NCBI GenBank assembly: GCA_031841125.1
Contig: CM063114.1
Coordinates: 43,669,574 to 43,733,573 of the forward strand
Direction: 5' to 3'
Length of the DNA stretch: 64,000 nucleotides
From: Acanthococcus lagerstroemiae
Taxonomy: Eukaryota > Arthropoda > Insecta > Hemiptera > Eriococcidae
Below the pieces are notes generated by a model, which saw only the letters and a program-made list of their open reading frames with translations, was not told where the DNA came from and did not search any database. Positions 1 through 13,351 of the stretch are shown one piece after another. Both the position numbers and the translations under genes were made by a program. Positions within the stretch are counted from its first letter, which is position 1, and every line of letters starts with the position of its first letter.

Positions 1-440
1 GTCAGAGTCAGTCAGTCAGAGTCAGTCAGTCAGAGTCAGTCAGTCAGAGTCAGTCAGTCAGAGTCAGTCAGTCAGAGTCAGTCAGTCAGAGTCAGTCAGT
101 CAGTCAGTCAGTCAGTCAGTCAGTCAGTCAGTCAGTCAGTCAGTCAGTCAGTCAGTCAGTCAGTCAGTCAGTCAGTCAGTCAGTCAGTCAGTCAGTCAGT
201 CAGTCAGTCAGTCAGTCAGTCAGTCAGTCAGTCAGTCAGTCAGTCAGTCAGTCAGTCAGTCAGTCAGTCAGTCAGTCAGTCAGTCAGTCAGTCATCAGTC
301 AGTCAGTCAGTCAGTCAGTCAGTCAGTCAGTCAGTCAGTCAGTCAGTCAGTCAGTCAGTCAGTCAGTCAGTCAGTCAGTCAGTCAGTCAGTCAGTCAGTC
401 AGTCAGTCAGTCAGTCAGTCAGTCAGTCAGTCAGTCAGTC
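1..440. repeat. (GTCA)n tetranucleotide microsatellite, at window edge
   Basis: Almost pure tandem GTCA for about 440 bases. The first 90 bases are an eight-plus-two pattern in which GTCAGA alternates with GTCAGTCA. One phase slip (a missing G) occurs near 295. It is followed by a short TTA-rich run at 441-462. The array lies downstream of the donor of UTP20 exon 16, so it is intronic. It begins at base 1, so its true length is unknown. Confidence 0.97.
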
Positions 441-533
441 ATTAATATTATTATTATTATTAACGTGACGTTGAAAGTAACGTTTTTCCAGTTTGTGTGC
501 TAACGTAAAGGCATGAAAATGTCAAAAACTTAC

Positions 534-3500
534 TTTTGAGGGTCACGTTGGTCCCACTATTGTAAAATAGATTTGACGTCTCATTTTCATCCGCATCCTC
601 TTCCAACGTCAACAATCGCTCTATGATTTCCAACACGGAGTTCTTGACATTGAAATACACTTTATCCGAATTCAGCAAACCCATTATAGCATCCATTGGA
701 CTAATGTTCTTACATTTACGGGCCAAAAGAGGATAATACCTAAAGAGGACCAAATAAAAATTACATAATGAAATACAGTTTCTTTGGTGAATTGGCACCA
801 AGTGGGAAGAACAAACACCTAGAAGAGCTACAAATCATTTTTTTGGCTATAAATAGGCCGGAATCGGTCACTCAAGAAAATTGAGACTTTCAAAACTTTT
901 TAACACTTCAATAAAGAGAGGGAGATGGACCCCTCTCCCTATTATCTTGTAACGGGACAAGTTTTGTCAATTTTTTTCGATTTAAAATATTTTTACTCGC
1001 TTTACTAGCATACTACCTATATTCTTCATCTCATATTTCAACTACCCCTCTCTCAGAGATCTATTTATGCCACAGATGAAGGACGAGGGTTTCAAAGCAA
1101 TAGTAACATTTGACGCCCCCCCCTTATCTATGCCACAGATGAGGGACGGTAGCCTTAAAAAGAAATAGTAACAATCTCAAGAGAGACAGTAAAATAGAAT
1201 AAACGAGAAAACTAATTTAAGAAAAATTACTTGATCTTAGAGGTAAACACGATGAAGAGTTTCATCACAGGATTAGGACTCTGCAAACACTCTTCAGACA
1301 CCTTCTCGATCCAAGGTTCAATGAAAAACTGCAACAGTTAAAAATACAGTACATTAAAGTACAACATTTCAATAGTAACCGACAATTCCAGTTAGGGTGA
1401 AGGTATCATCTCAGGCTTCAATTTCTGGGTGACTTATCTTATTGGCACTTGCATTTACAGAGATATCATCAAAATGGCCAACCAAAAGTTTCAGGAGTTT
1501 AGCGCATGGAAACCAGCACTTCGTCTTGGCGCTGTATCACTCTCCCTTTGTTTTTTGTCGCAATAACCCACCTAATCAATCACTTTCAATAACATTTCCA
1601 TGGATGACTCTAATCGTCCTTCTTTCATCTCTTCACCATTGTCTTATAGCTGCCACCTTCAGATTTTCTGCTAGCTTTTTTCAATATACACGAATTTATT
1701 CTCTTCAAAAAGGGTAGTGTGTGCACTTCTAAATCCAGTATTACATGGTAGGTTCATAGTCTTCGAGAACCCCAGGCCATTTTATTAGCTGTGAGCTGTT
1801 ACCACATGTATGAAAGTTGTAAAGCTGCACCTAGTTTTGTGTCGCTCTGTGGCTAAGTGGTACCATGCCCACTTCGCACTTCTTGCGCCTCAGGTTCTAG
1901 TCCCACCAACGCCGGAAAGCTAGTGTTATTCGAATATGCCCACCAACATCCTAGCGAACACAGTGACTACAGTATCAATCGAGGTAAAAACATAGTGCGT
2001 CCTGTAACCCCTACCAGTTTACACAAAAAGGCATTACAATCGTAGGGCGTGTTACAACCGGATCAGAAATATTGGTACTGTATGTGGCAAGTCTTCGGTA
2101 CAGGGGAGGAAAACTCAAACGTAACAAAACCGTGGGGAAAGCAACGGCAAACTAACTCGATTAACCTACCCAGGAGAGTCGCGCTTCAGAAACGCAACCA
2201 GCAATGTTCGGCACCGGATACGGCGACTAATGATCTACTTGAAAGTTGCGTAACTGTGCCAACTTTGGTTTTGGTAACTGAGTTACAAAATTTTTATGGC
2301 CTTCAATTAGCAACACAAAACATAAAATTACTGTGACCCAAAATTAACCTCCCAGAAAAGTACGGTGCTCACTTGCGAGCAGATTATTCGCTATTTGAAA
2401 CGAAAGAAACAGACCATCAAAATCTTTTTTCCTGTTTTGGCACAGCAACTGAAAACTGGGAAACATGACCCCTCTGCTACATTCGCCAGTTTAAAATCAT
2501 CAACCTCCACAACATAACTGTGCAGACAAGCACTCCCCAAAACCTACTTCAATATAAAAACACGTCCAAGAAATGTTACAATATAACATAAACAAACCTT
2601 AAATACAGCATCGATTTCTTCCTGTTCCCATTCGTACTCAAAATTCGCCATAAAGAAATTGATGGCTTCGAACGAGCTGACTCTAATTTTACTTAGAAGT
2701 CCGTAGTATCCGGAATGTATTTCAGATTTTCTCCTCAACAAGGCTACCAAATTAGCTATGACCTTCAAGATTACTCGAAGTAAGTAGGACTGGCAGGAAT
2801 GCTTCAATAATTTGCCACATCGTTTCAGTAAGTCGACCGCTGTATTCACGTATGAAGACAGGCAGGAAGGAGACACTGTATCCTCCAAGTTGATATCCTC
2901 CTCACCATACTGCAACGGAGACGTCGAATCTGTAACATCGTCGATATTAGTTGCGGTCTTTCAATGAGCACCGATAATTAAGATAACTTTCAAATAATCA
3001 AACCTTTCACTGATTCACCGAACTGTTTGAAATACATATCGAAAAATGAAATTATATCGGCGTCGCTACAACCAGCAAGGAATTCAAACATGGCATCACG
3101 TAGATGAACTGCTCCCTTTTTTCTAACTTTACCATATAATATTCTGGAACACGGTTCAATCATCTTAGCACTCGCATTAAGTCTTCAAGGAGACTAATAA
3201 TGCGATGATACTTACTGCAATACGATTCTCATGAAAAACGGTTTATCTTGCTCCGGAATGAGATCAGAATGAAAGTCGATTCTAATATTGAGCAGCTCGT
3301 TTTTGAAGGAATTTTCCTTGGTCAACAAAAGTAGTCTGTCTCTGAAATGAAAAACCACGTGACATTTTCTAGTAGGAACTAGAGTACTAGAAAGGAACAG
3401 TAATGGCACTAGTGCCGCCCTCACATCATCTCTTTTGTGAACATTTCTACGAAAAAATGCGACCGTTCATCCGTGAATATTTTTTAAAATTACTAATGCA

Positions 3501-6500
3501 ATGTTCTTCGTTTACTTGAAGAAAGACAATTGAAGGACTCAGCGCGAGAAGTGGTCAAGTCGGATTTCCGTTACCATCTGTCACTACGTTCTGCTTAAAT
3601 GGTTTCATGCAAAACAAAGAGACAGACTTGACTGAACATAACTTGACTATTTCTTCCGCTGAGCCAATCAATCAAGTTACTGGAAAAGCCCTGAAACACT
3701 GACACTTACTTATGAGCCATCAGTTTTTTAACTCTACAAATGTAGTTCACAGCGGCCTGTTGAATAGTGGAGTTACCATTCGAAAGCAGATTGAAATGAA
3801 TATCGAATATTCTTGATTTCAGTTTGTCTGGTATTCGATGCGACGAGTTGCCGATCAATTTCAAAAATATAATAAATAGCCTGCAATACAGAACACGAGT
3901 ATCTTATGTTAAAATCGTAAATATCTGAAATGTCTACCATCACGTCTCTTTAGCTGAGCTATCATCACTCGAACACGTCCCTCTATAGTTACAACAGATT
4001 TGAGATATCGAGGACTGACTATCCTAGTTTATATTATGACTTCTCATTTTCCTCATTACATATTTGCTACCGTTATTCAAATTTCTAATACAGTATGATT
4101 AATATCAGAATTAATTCAGTTACGTATCGTGACATGGAACACATTTCCCTGCCCCCAGCAAAAGTGAATAAACTGGTTTTGAAACTCAAAATAGGGCACC
4201 CATACTGCAATCTTCGTCCTTCTACACTCGCAACAGAATCACCCAATAACTGTACTGGAATCTGAGATACTCGCACTGAGGGGTTTTTAATACAAGACTT
4301 AAAGAAATTAACTCAAATTAATGTGATGACTTTACTTATTGAGATTTTTATCGTGTTTCGAGCCGTCTCTATCTGAATGAGGGCTTCTGGATTCGTCCAG
4401 ATCTTCGGGAATTTCATCTAATTTCTTGATATTACATCGAGATCTAAATTCATAGATACTGGCTGTGTATTCCGAACTAGAACACAGAATAATCATCATA
4501 ATAAGATGAAAGGAAAAGGGCCTAATCCTATCAACTATTAGACGACTTACTCGTAGAATTTAAGGAATAGTTCGTAAATGAAATGCTTGTTCGTGAAGCC
4601 CATGCTTCTGCAGTTTGAAAGTACGTCCAATAAAAGGCAGCGGAAATTGTAGAAATCAGGTCGATCGTCCACGCCGTTCAGGTTGTAGAAGTGTTCGCGA
4701 AGAAATTCACCTATAGCACAGAATAAGATTAATCACTCGGTTAATCTCATCCATACTCGGGAAGTTTGAAAAGTCCTACCAAGTTTACTGTTTCACTTAT
4801 CAAAGAAAGAAATCAAAAAAACAGTTGGTTAAAAACGACCCGGCTGGAGCAATCTCTCCATACCTAGTCACACCTCTTGTAACTTGACACGGTGTTTCAA
4901 AAAAAGGGGCCACACATTTGTGTATCTTAACTAGCAATGACTGTCAAAAGCCCATTCGATTAAAAACGACCCTGCCCTCTAACCTAGTAACCTCTCCATA
5001 GCAAGTCACATCTCTTGTAACTTGGCAAGATGTTCCAAAAAAGTGCCTTAAATGGCAAGGTGTGTCCATCTTTTTGGATCACTTTGTATGCAACGACCGA
5101 CCAGAAGTATTTTAGGTCAGGACACATACTGGCAGAAATCGATAGCTTTCTTCTGGCCACCAATTTTTCAGATCTTCTCCACCTCTCCCCCGTAGTGGGT
5201 GATCATTCAATGCGTACACTTATTTTCCTTTTCAAGAACATATAAAACATCAAAACCGGAAAAATACATCTACTTACATTCGAAGTTGACATTTAAATCT
5301 TCCATCAACTTTACGCTATCCATATCGTTCATAACAGCTTCATTTAGTTGATACTCTAACCCCGACCATGCCAGCGGATTATTCTCTAAATGCGACAAAA
5401 TCAACTTTTGCGTTGGTTCCCACATATAAAGGAAATTGATGTACAAATTGCCGAACAGAAACTTCAGCACTGCTGTCCTCGCAAATTCATCTTCAACATC
5501 AAGCACGAAAGTTTCATTATGTTCTAATCTCTGTAGCTTATGTAATTTCTCGCGATACGTGCCAATCGATGGTATTATCATTTCGATGTCTGTCATAAGT
5601 TCGAACACCGGATGCATGTTCATCTTCGCTAATACCTGCAGCGTGAATAGTCTCACCTGAAATGAAATGACAGTACATGAGTCGATGAGCGTTTGTCGAG
5701 AAGGGTTCGTTTTTACAAGCCAGTCACGTACTTTATGGAAGGGCGAGCACAGGTTATTGATCAGTCGCATCTTTTCGACTCGGGAGTCCAAACACGCGAA
5801 AACGTTGAATGATGACAACGTATACAGTATTCGGAGCGAACACAAATGATTACTAGAACTTACGAATTTCACGGATAACTTGATCAGAATATCGTAATTG
5901 AAAGGCGTACGTGATTTACGAGACTTAGTCAGTTCGCGACATTGAAATGTAATCAGTAAGATGTATAAAAGCTTGGCAGTATGCTCCACGTTTTCAGCAC
6001 AGTCGATGAATTCACATAATCTGGTTAGAAACTCATCGACTCGTTCACCGAAGGCTGGCTGGCATCCCTCGAGATATGAAAGCACCAACGTCGAAAGCAA
6101 CGACTTCTCCGCCGAATCCGGGATGCAATCAACATTCATTTTATCGATAAGGTATTCGATAAACGACTCCGGCATCGATCTGTAAGAATACAACTTATAA
6201 GAGATCGCCGAGTTGAATACAACACGATTTTCAAAACGTTGATACAAACTTCAGGCAATCGGAGTAGAATCTCAATTTTTCTTCACTCCCATCCATACGG
6301 AGCTCCGTTTTGATCCACACCACCTTGGCTAGGAACTGGACTAGATATTCACTCAAACCGTTGAGGTCAATGAATTTCAAAAGTTCACCGAATACCAACC
6401 GCTCGTACACCGGAAGACGAACTATTTTTTCCACAAACTGTACCATCAAGCTTTCATGATGGATATTATTCGTGACCTATCAAAGTAAAAATTTCAATGA

Positions 6501-8163
6501 AGCGCTTTTGGCAAGAAAACAACACAATTTCATCAATTCCGTTGGTACCTTGACAATTATCTCTTCGCAATTTTTTAACTTGCATGAGAATTTCTGATCG
6601 ATCAGCAACTGAGAAGTAACATCGATAACAATGCTGTGCAAATCTAAAAACGTTTCGATACGCGGATCTGAGACCAACTTCACTAGAAAATTCAGTAACT
6701 TCTCCGGTTCTCGTAAAATGGTTTCTCTGCAGGTGACAAAACGTTGTACAAGTTTTAGCAGCATAGTCAAATTCTCAGCGTTGTGGCTGTCGTACTCTTT
6801 AGACCATTTCAAATGAAATTCGTTCGCAACTTGCTGAAAAGAACCATAAATTAATCATCGAAAACGAAATGTACACATTCTGCGCACAAGGGTATCCGCA
6901 CTCACCAAAAGTGATTTCCAAATCGGTGAAACATCGGTTTTCGAGGAGACAAATGAGATCAAGTTAGATACCAAGCTCTCGCAAAGGGTAAAAAGCGAAT
7001 CAGACCATTTTCGGTTATCCAGTCCACCAAAAATGATGATCAGTAAAGTTTCAGCTTTACTGTGGAATTGATTACCGACATTTGTCACGACTTCAAAGTA
7101 CAGTCTCGCCATACCGTGTAACTCCTAAAGTTCAAAAATACAAAATTTATTTAGCTGTTCAAGTGAATGTTCATAAAGAATAATACCATTTGTATAATTT
7201 ATACCCACATTTCCACTGTTCCTCAAATTTTTCAAACTCAGTTTTAGGAATTTCGAATGATCGCTCATTTGACGAGCAACAAAAGCGAAACATTCAGAAG
7301 CAAAATTATTGATATACTCAGGTCGCGAACTGCTAAATAATGGAAGTAGTTCCGGGAGAATACAATTAATGTTTTCTACGATTGGAATTCTTAAAATTTT
7401 GAACAGGTGGGCTAAAGATGTGAAAATCCATTCAATTTGATCGGGCTCTCTTGTATCCAGAAGACGAACACATTCTTTCAACACAGATGGGTAGAAAAAC
7501 TGATAAAATTCTTTGCCCAGGTCTTTGGCAACGGCAACAATTATCCTAAGAGAAAAATAATAACAATGAGGATCACTCCAAAACTGAAATAACTGTGTAC
7601 CAACATTGTTCAAGTGAACTTACTCTAACGCGGGTTGTAAAGCATCCATATCGCAAGATTTAAGGTGGTTAGTCAGAACTTGCATAATTTCCTTTTCGTG
7701 CGCTATTAACAGCGGTAATGAATAAATATCCTTCGGCAGTTTTTTACGCAGCTCGATGAAGTCGGGAGAAAAATTCTCATCGATCCATTTATTCAAGCAC
7801 TGCGAATAATATGGACTTTCATTCGCATCATCCTCTTCGTAAGGATGTTTAACTTTGTGAATCACATCTATATCGATATTTGCGATGCGTTCTGAAAACT
7901 TTTGGAACTGAAACAAAATTGAATTAATGTATTCAAGCAGCAGGAATTATTTCGTAAGCAACAGGGATCGACAACTTCCAGTAAAGACCGTTGGATACAA
8001 CGGTAATGATGTACGCTCTTGATGTTTCGATACCCGGTCTCCCAATCTCAAAGAAATTCCAAGTGTCACTGACAGAAGTATTAAGACTTTGGAACAAAGT
8101 AATTAATGAATCGCTTACTCTGAACGTATTCTCCGCTTTGTGTCGTTTCGGCTTATTCTTCAT
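534..8163 (-). CDS. UTP20: UTP20 homologue (U3 snoRNP / small-subunit processome HEAT-repeat protein), N-terminal part
   Basis: UTP20 (DRIM) is a very large nucleolar HEAT-repeat protein of the small-subunit processome, needed for early 18S rRNA processing. The start reads MKNKPKRHKAENTFR, very like the family start, and is followed by FQKFSERIANIDIDVIHKV. Later matches are WIFTSLAHLFK, the ILYGK block, EEIDAVF and RYYPLLARK, in the expected order. Coding exons by GT/AG and phase: 8119-8163, 7624-7907, 7209-7545, 6906-7124, 6549-6833, 6250-6476, 5732-6179, 5278-5656, 4551-4710, 4336-4476, 3710-3880, 3216-3341, 3004-3143, 2598-2929, 1231-1328, 534-739. Every junction keeps phase, giving about 1199 residues without a stop; the human protein is about 2785, so the C-terminal half is beyond the left edge. 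The donor at 7203-7208 is GTGGGT, a weak one. Introns are mostly 50-200 bases, except 1.3 kb between exons 14 and 15. Confidence 0.93.
1842..1914 (+). repeat. tRNA-derived SINE head (in a UTP20 intron)
   Basis: A polymerase III A box (TGGCTAAGTGG, 1850-1860) and B box (GGTTCTAGTCC, 1893-1903) are spaced 43 bases apart, as in a tRNA. The ends do not pair into an acceptor stem, and the sequence continues past where a tRNA would end. This is best read as the head of a SINE rather than a tRNA gene. It lies antisense in the large UTP20 intron. Confidence 0.6.
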
Positions 8164-8855
8164 GATGGTCTACAATTTCTGTAAAATGAAATCAGACAAT
8201 CAGAGGGAAGAACTACTGACAGCTTTCATGTAATGACGATACCTTATCAGTGTATCTAGATCAAATTTTCAGTACTTCCGTACCCTGATGATGGAAACTC
8301 CAATTTAGAAGCTTTTCAGTGATTTCCGAACTACAGTAGAAATAGCACAAATTTATCATCTGAGCAGTACTTTCCCATAGAAACTTCGAACCAATCTCGA
8401 ATTTTACTTGAATTTAAATACAAGTTTCAACTTCCAAGTTTAGCAAGCACATGCATTTTGTGTTTGTTTTTATTTCTCTTGAATTTTATTTTGGCTTTTA
8501 GGTTTTTACATTGGATTGGCATCCCTAGTTGGATAAAAATATAAAATGGTATCTTAAGTTAATTTTGTAAAATGATGTTTTTCTTAGACTGAAAGTTGAA
8601 GCTCGCTATTTTCAAGATACCCTGATTGATCTTGAAACTAAAGTAAGCCAGTGCTGCCAGACCCAACTTCCGAATTACTTAAATTTCAAAATTCAAGGTA
8701 TTTTCACGATTTTCATCCTGATTTCTTCAAATTTCTCTAGAAAATGTAAGGAATCCTAAATTTCAGCTTCCTTTACCATCAAGGAATGTATTCCCCAAAA
8801 CTAAAGAAATAATCTTACATGTGATAGCACTGGAATGATTATACCTGGGCCCTTG
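8164..8855. other. Intergenic, upstream of UTP20
   Basis: AT-rich sequence between the UTP20 start codon and the left duplication of the hAT element. No coding pattern, TATA box or repeat stands out. The UTP20 promoter must lie here or inside the element. Confidence 0.5.
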
Positions 8856-9423
8856 CACCCAAGCAGAGGTTGAAAAGCTGTATACAAAGCTTCAGCTTCG
8901 GCTAAAAACTTGAGACCTTCAAGAATAAAACTTCAGCTTTGGCTTTGACTTTTTACATGTCGGCTTTCGGCTTCGGCTTAGTTAAAATAAGCTTTCAGCT
9001 ATCGAAACCGATTTATGTTTCGGCATCTTGATTAAATATAATTAAAAATTATCAAAGATGTAAATTGAACGGAACTACTCTGGTTTCAAATTTCAGTTTC
9101 GAATAAGAAGTTGGATGTGGGAACAGTTGACTTGTTTCTTGAAACTCAAATTGACAGGTGAATCGGCGAACAGACAGTTTGATAAGATAAGCCATAAGCC
9201 AAGCCAAGAGACTAAGATAAGACCAAGAGCAATGAGCCGATGACTGGATGACTAGAACGTAGAACTAGAGAATCAACATCAGATTTATGAAAATAGGCCT
9301 TAGATTACATGGAGGTACGGCCCTTTTTATTAGTAGCATAGTGAGAGCATAGGCAAAGAAAACGTAAAACGCTGCTAGCTTAGCACTAGCTCTGCGAGCA
9401 AACAGCAAACTGCGAGTGTGTAG

Positions 9424-11317
9424 TATACCGGGTGTCCCTGCATAGATTACGAATATTTCAACAGTGTGTAGAACTCATCGAGACAAAAAAAAAGTTCAAA
9501 TACCATTTTCTCAAATTCTCAAATAGGAGGAAATAAAGTGTACCTGAAAGTGTACTTGTACAATTTTTGAGATAGAGTAAAATGTTATCAATAAAACTTG
9601 AAGAACTTTAATTTCCAACAAAAAAGGTGCTGAAACATTTTTGCCTATCGTTGAAATTGAAGGCGCCACACAACATCAAAAATAACAAACTTTGAAAATT
9701 CTCCTTTAATTTAGGGAGGAGAGAGTAATTTGGGTCAGGCGAATGTTGAGCTAGGAACTTCAAGGAACCATCATTGATTGAATTTGATTCAGTGTATCCG
9801 AAGTTATCAATATTTGAAAATCGTTATCTACACATCTACAGGATCAACCATTGAAACGCAAGCCAAATTGAAAAAGTGAAAAAAAAACAAGCGGAGATCT
9901 CGTTTAATAATTGAGTAGAGTATAAAAAAAGAAAAATTACACCATATTATTAAATAATCTTTACAATAGCTTTCAAGCAGCATTTTGTTCAACGAATCCT
10001 GTTACGGACTACTTTTTACAGTATCGAATTTGGAATCGAGTGAATGACGTCTTCAATGCTCTTTCTAAATTCACCTATTGTTTGCGGGTTGTGGTAAATT
10101 CGATCGATCCTTGAGTAGCCCAAAGAAAAAAATCTAGCGGTTCAAATCGGCGAAAGATGATAGACCTTTCGAGATCAGTCGTTCAGAGGACCGATAATTT
10201 TGCCGCGTGAAATTCCGCACCATACTCCAATTTTCGCAGAATGCAACGGTTTCCAATATTAGTTGATACGAATTTTCAGCTGACCACCAACGCGTAATTG
10301 ATGTAACCGTTCAATTGAAACCAGTTTTTATCGCTGAAGAATACGAGTTCAGGATATTCATTTTACGTGTGAAGCGAAGGAACCATTTAGTACCGAACTC
10401 GTATCGCGAAATCAACTGGCTTAAGTTCGTGAAGGATACGATATTGTCTCATCGATAACAGTTGTGCAGCTCGATACATGCTTTCATGCGATAGATTGAC
10501 CTCTTGTTGAGCTTCATTCATTAACCTGGTTGGGAGTTTTTCCATAACAGTTTCAACTTCGCTTCCTTTGCCCCGGACAGAACTGTATGTTAACGAACGT
10601 ATTTTTGGATCCCAATACAACCAGTTTTTTGAAACTCTGAATGCATACGCATAATACAACTCTTGTTCGGCATCCGGACATTCGAATATTTCTTCGCGAA
10701 CTCACTTCTCACTTTTCGATAGGAGTTTAAACGATTAGAAGACAAAGCAATAAAAATTTGTAATCTAGAGTGAAAACCAACATTCCCAATGATAAGCAAG
10801 TATTGTTTACGAAGTGTTTACGTTTCCTCCGCTGCGATAATAAATTATACGCAGTAGATAGACTAGGCACTACGCGTACCACGTCTCGTGCTGCTAAGGC
10901 GCGTCCTTGTTGCAGCGCGCAGCTGCATGGCTTGGGGGTTGCGTTTTTTTAGGGTGTTTGCGCGCGTAGCACTTTTGTTGAAGTCTCCTAGCTCAACATT
11001 CACCTGGTGTAAATTACCCTCCCCCTAAATTAGGGGAGATTTTCAAAATTTTTCATATTTTTGATGTTGTGTAGCGCCTTCAATTTCAACGATAGGCAAA
11101 AATGTTTCAGTACTTTTTTTGTTGGAAATTAAAAGTACTTCAAGTTTCATTGATAAAATATTACCCTATCTCAAAAATTGTACGGGTACACTTTCAGGTA
11201 CACTTAAATTCCTCCCATTTGAGAATTCGAGAAAATGGTATTTGAACTTTTTTTCTGTCTCGGTGAGTTCTACACACTGTTGAAATATTCGTAATCTATG
11301 CAGGGACACCCGGTATA
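9424..11317. mobile_element. Mariner/IS630-type DNA transposon with long inverted repeats, nested in the hAT element
   Basis: The two ends are the same sequence inverted, starting TATACCGGGTGTCCCTGCAT at 9424 and ending with its complement at 11317. The inverted repeats extend to about 9790 on the left and from about 10965 on the right, roughly 340 bases each. The TATA at both edges fits TA target choice. The interior has a broken transposase on the minus strand. The whole sits inside the hAT element, so it inserted later. Confidence 0.85.
9990..10799 (-). pseudogene. Broken mariner-family (DUF4817-type) transposase
   Basis: The 5' part (10590-10799) encodes a helix-turn-helix-like stretch with SYRKVRSEFAKKY and PNKSCIMRMHSEFQKTG, typical of the DUF4817 / IS630-like DNA-binding region. 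The next piece (10387-10600, another frame) ends in RILHELKPVDFAIRVRY, a family hallmark before the catalytic core. Further on are a remnant FFSDKNWFQLNGY, containing the first catalytic Asp, and EPLDFFLWA from the region of the last catalytic acid. Frameshifts, stops and missing sequence between them make it inactive. Confidence 0.8.
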
Positions 11318-11496
11318 GTGTGTGACCAATAAAAAGGAAAAGTCGTAAGAAAGTCGATTAATAAAACTTTAGCTTAAGCTTTCAGCATTTTTACATTAGA
11401 CTTAAGCTTTCAACTTTGAACTGTATACCATGAAAATTAACAGCTATCGGCTTTTCGGCTTAAACTTTTGGCTGACTTTCAACCTCTGCACCCAAG

Positions 11497-13351
11497 TATT
11501 TTGGCGGTAAACCATTCCTAGCTCCTAGCGTATTTGTGTGTTGGTATGCGTGCGTTGGTACAAATTACCTGAAGGAAAGATTTATGCGTGGCGTCATCAG
11601 GTTGAACCCTCTATCTATATTTCGATGTCTTGGGAAAAGAGACCTAATGAACACGTATTTTTATGTCTTTTTCCCTGGACAGTTTGAATGGTTTGCATTC
11701 ACGTTTTACAGTACAAGCTTAATCTTGTTCTTTTGTACTCTGCACCTGTGCAATAGAAGCGGGTAATATTGCAATCCGCCATTTCGAAATAAAATAATAG
11801 TTCGCGTTTTTCCACAATTGTAAATGTGTCATAGAAATGATTATTCGAGATGAATTTAAGTTTAAAGCCGATTAGAAAATACTTATTTCGAGCATCCTTT
11901 TCCTTTCAAAAAACAATCCTTAGTGAAATGTGCGTTGATGAAATGGATTAAACATTTAGTTCGACTCAGACTTGATGGTATTTTTGGATGCTGTATATTG
12001 GGTAAGTAATACTTGTTACACTCAAAGATCTGCAAGTTCGTTTGAGAATTGTGTTGTTGTGTGGGCTTATATGTCACCACATCTTGCGAGATCTATACTG
12101 AACACTTGTTCCACCGGCCACGGAATATGCTGGGGATGATATTCGTGTTAATTCCTATTAATATTTGCGCCACGGAAATTAACATTGTGCTGTGATTGGA
12201 AATAGATACATTTTCTTAGAACCGAACGTCAACTTTCTATGCGCCGTTATAAATGCGAATTAACAAGTGTATTATCCTAGATTGATGGGTCCCTCCTAGA
12301 AAGCAAATGGTTCAATTACATTGGGTATGCGACAGCATCTTGGTGAAGTTACAAGAAACCGCGGAGTTTTGCCTGTATCAGACTGAAATCAGTTGAGTCA
12401 CAGTTACTAATGAATTTGCGTAAAAACTTCTTATCACTTACTATAGTTTGGTAAAGTAGATAATATTTCTATAGGGGTTAATTATCCGTTTAAAACAAAA
12501 TGTACATTAGTACCAGATTGAAACTGATGATTTATGCTTAATAAAGTGTGAAATCTAGTTGAATCTAGGAATAGAAGTGTCCTGTATATCCTGTGGCCCT
12601 AAGAAACCTCGTAATATGTTTTGATACTTCTATAAGTCATCCGTGAGCCATAGTTGTAGTTAGGAACCCTTTGAATTTGAATTCCCTTAGATGTTATATG
12701 TGTTTAACATTCTTCTACTAGCATTCTGGTATCAACACTAAATTGGAATTCATATGTTTTGACAGAGTGCAGATTTCATTGCATATACTCGTATGTAGTC
12801 GTTGCAAATGTTAGAAAAGACCACTTGTGACACTATTACATTTGCTGCTGAAGTTTCTCATCCAAATTCTACAAGATACCATGTCAGTGGCTGAACAGGA
12901 TTTGTTCAACCTGTTCCTGCAGTGATCTCAAAATGAGCATCCCGTCGGACGATTTATTTCTTCAAATAAAAATGTAAGTATCATGATTCTTTATCAGCAG
13001 CTTCTTTAAATCAAAACAAACACTCAGTAAATTTATTGAATTATTCAGTTGTGATTTGTGAATATATACTATAGGTACCTAAGTTTACTAAAACCGAGTT
13101 ATCTACTTGAAATTCCCTTATAAACTTCCAAAGTAAAATATGCTTGCTGTTTTCTTGGAACCATTATCACTATTACTTATTTACTTCTGTGTTGTTGATA
13201 ATTTAATTCATAATAACATCCTTGTTGACAAATAAGTGCTATATCTAAGTGACTGCTAGGAAAAGCAAATGGTAGCGATATGCGGTATTAAATTTGGCTG
13301 CAGAACTGGTCTTGAGATAGGTACTACGCATCTTTATTTGACACTATGCTG
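11497..13351. other. Intergenic, nothing recognised
   Basis: AT-rich, with only short open frames that show no family resemblance. No inverted ends or tandem structure found by eye. Confidence 0.5.

Larger units (their letters stand above)
8864..11488. mobile_element. Non-autonomous hAT-type element
   Basis: Bounded by a perfect 8-bp target duplication, CACCCAAG, at 8856-8863 and 11489-11496. The ends are inverted: CAGAGGTTGAAA at 8864 and its complement ending at 11488. An 8-bp duplication with a CAG start is the hAT signature. The inner flanks are rich in short GGCTT/CAGCTT motifs (8885-9010 and 11360-11480), which look like subterminal transposase-binding repeats. No hAT transposase is seen. 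Most of the interior is a separate mariner-type element at 9424-11317. Confidence 0.88.

Noticed and set aside
1..440. CRISPR-like array
   Set aside because: It is a pure four-base repeat with no spacers, in an animal genome.
1842..1914. Functional tRNA gene
   Set aside because: A and B boxes are present, but the ends do not pair into an acceptor stem and no sensible anticodon arm is seen; SINE head preferred.
5657..5731. Continuous reading through 75 in-frame bases as UTP20 coding sequence
   Set aside because: A strong donor (GTACGT) and a pyrimidine-rich acceptor (TTTCATTTCAG) bracket it exactly; it is taken as an intron whose length happens to be a multiple of three.
5858..5863. Splice donor GTAAGT within UTP20 exon 7
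   Set aside because: No good acceptor follows before 5735, and the sequence continues in frame as plausible HEAT-repeat protein, so it is treated as coding. RNA could overturn this.
5436..6185. Plus-strand open frames opposite UTP20
   Set aside because: Shadows of UTP20 exons 7 and 8.
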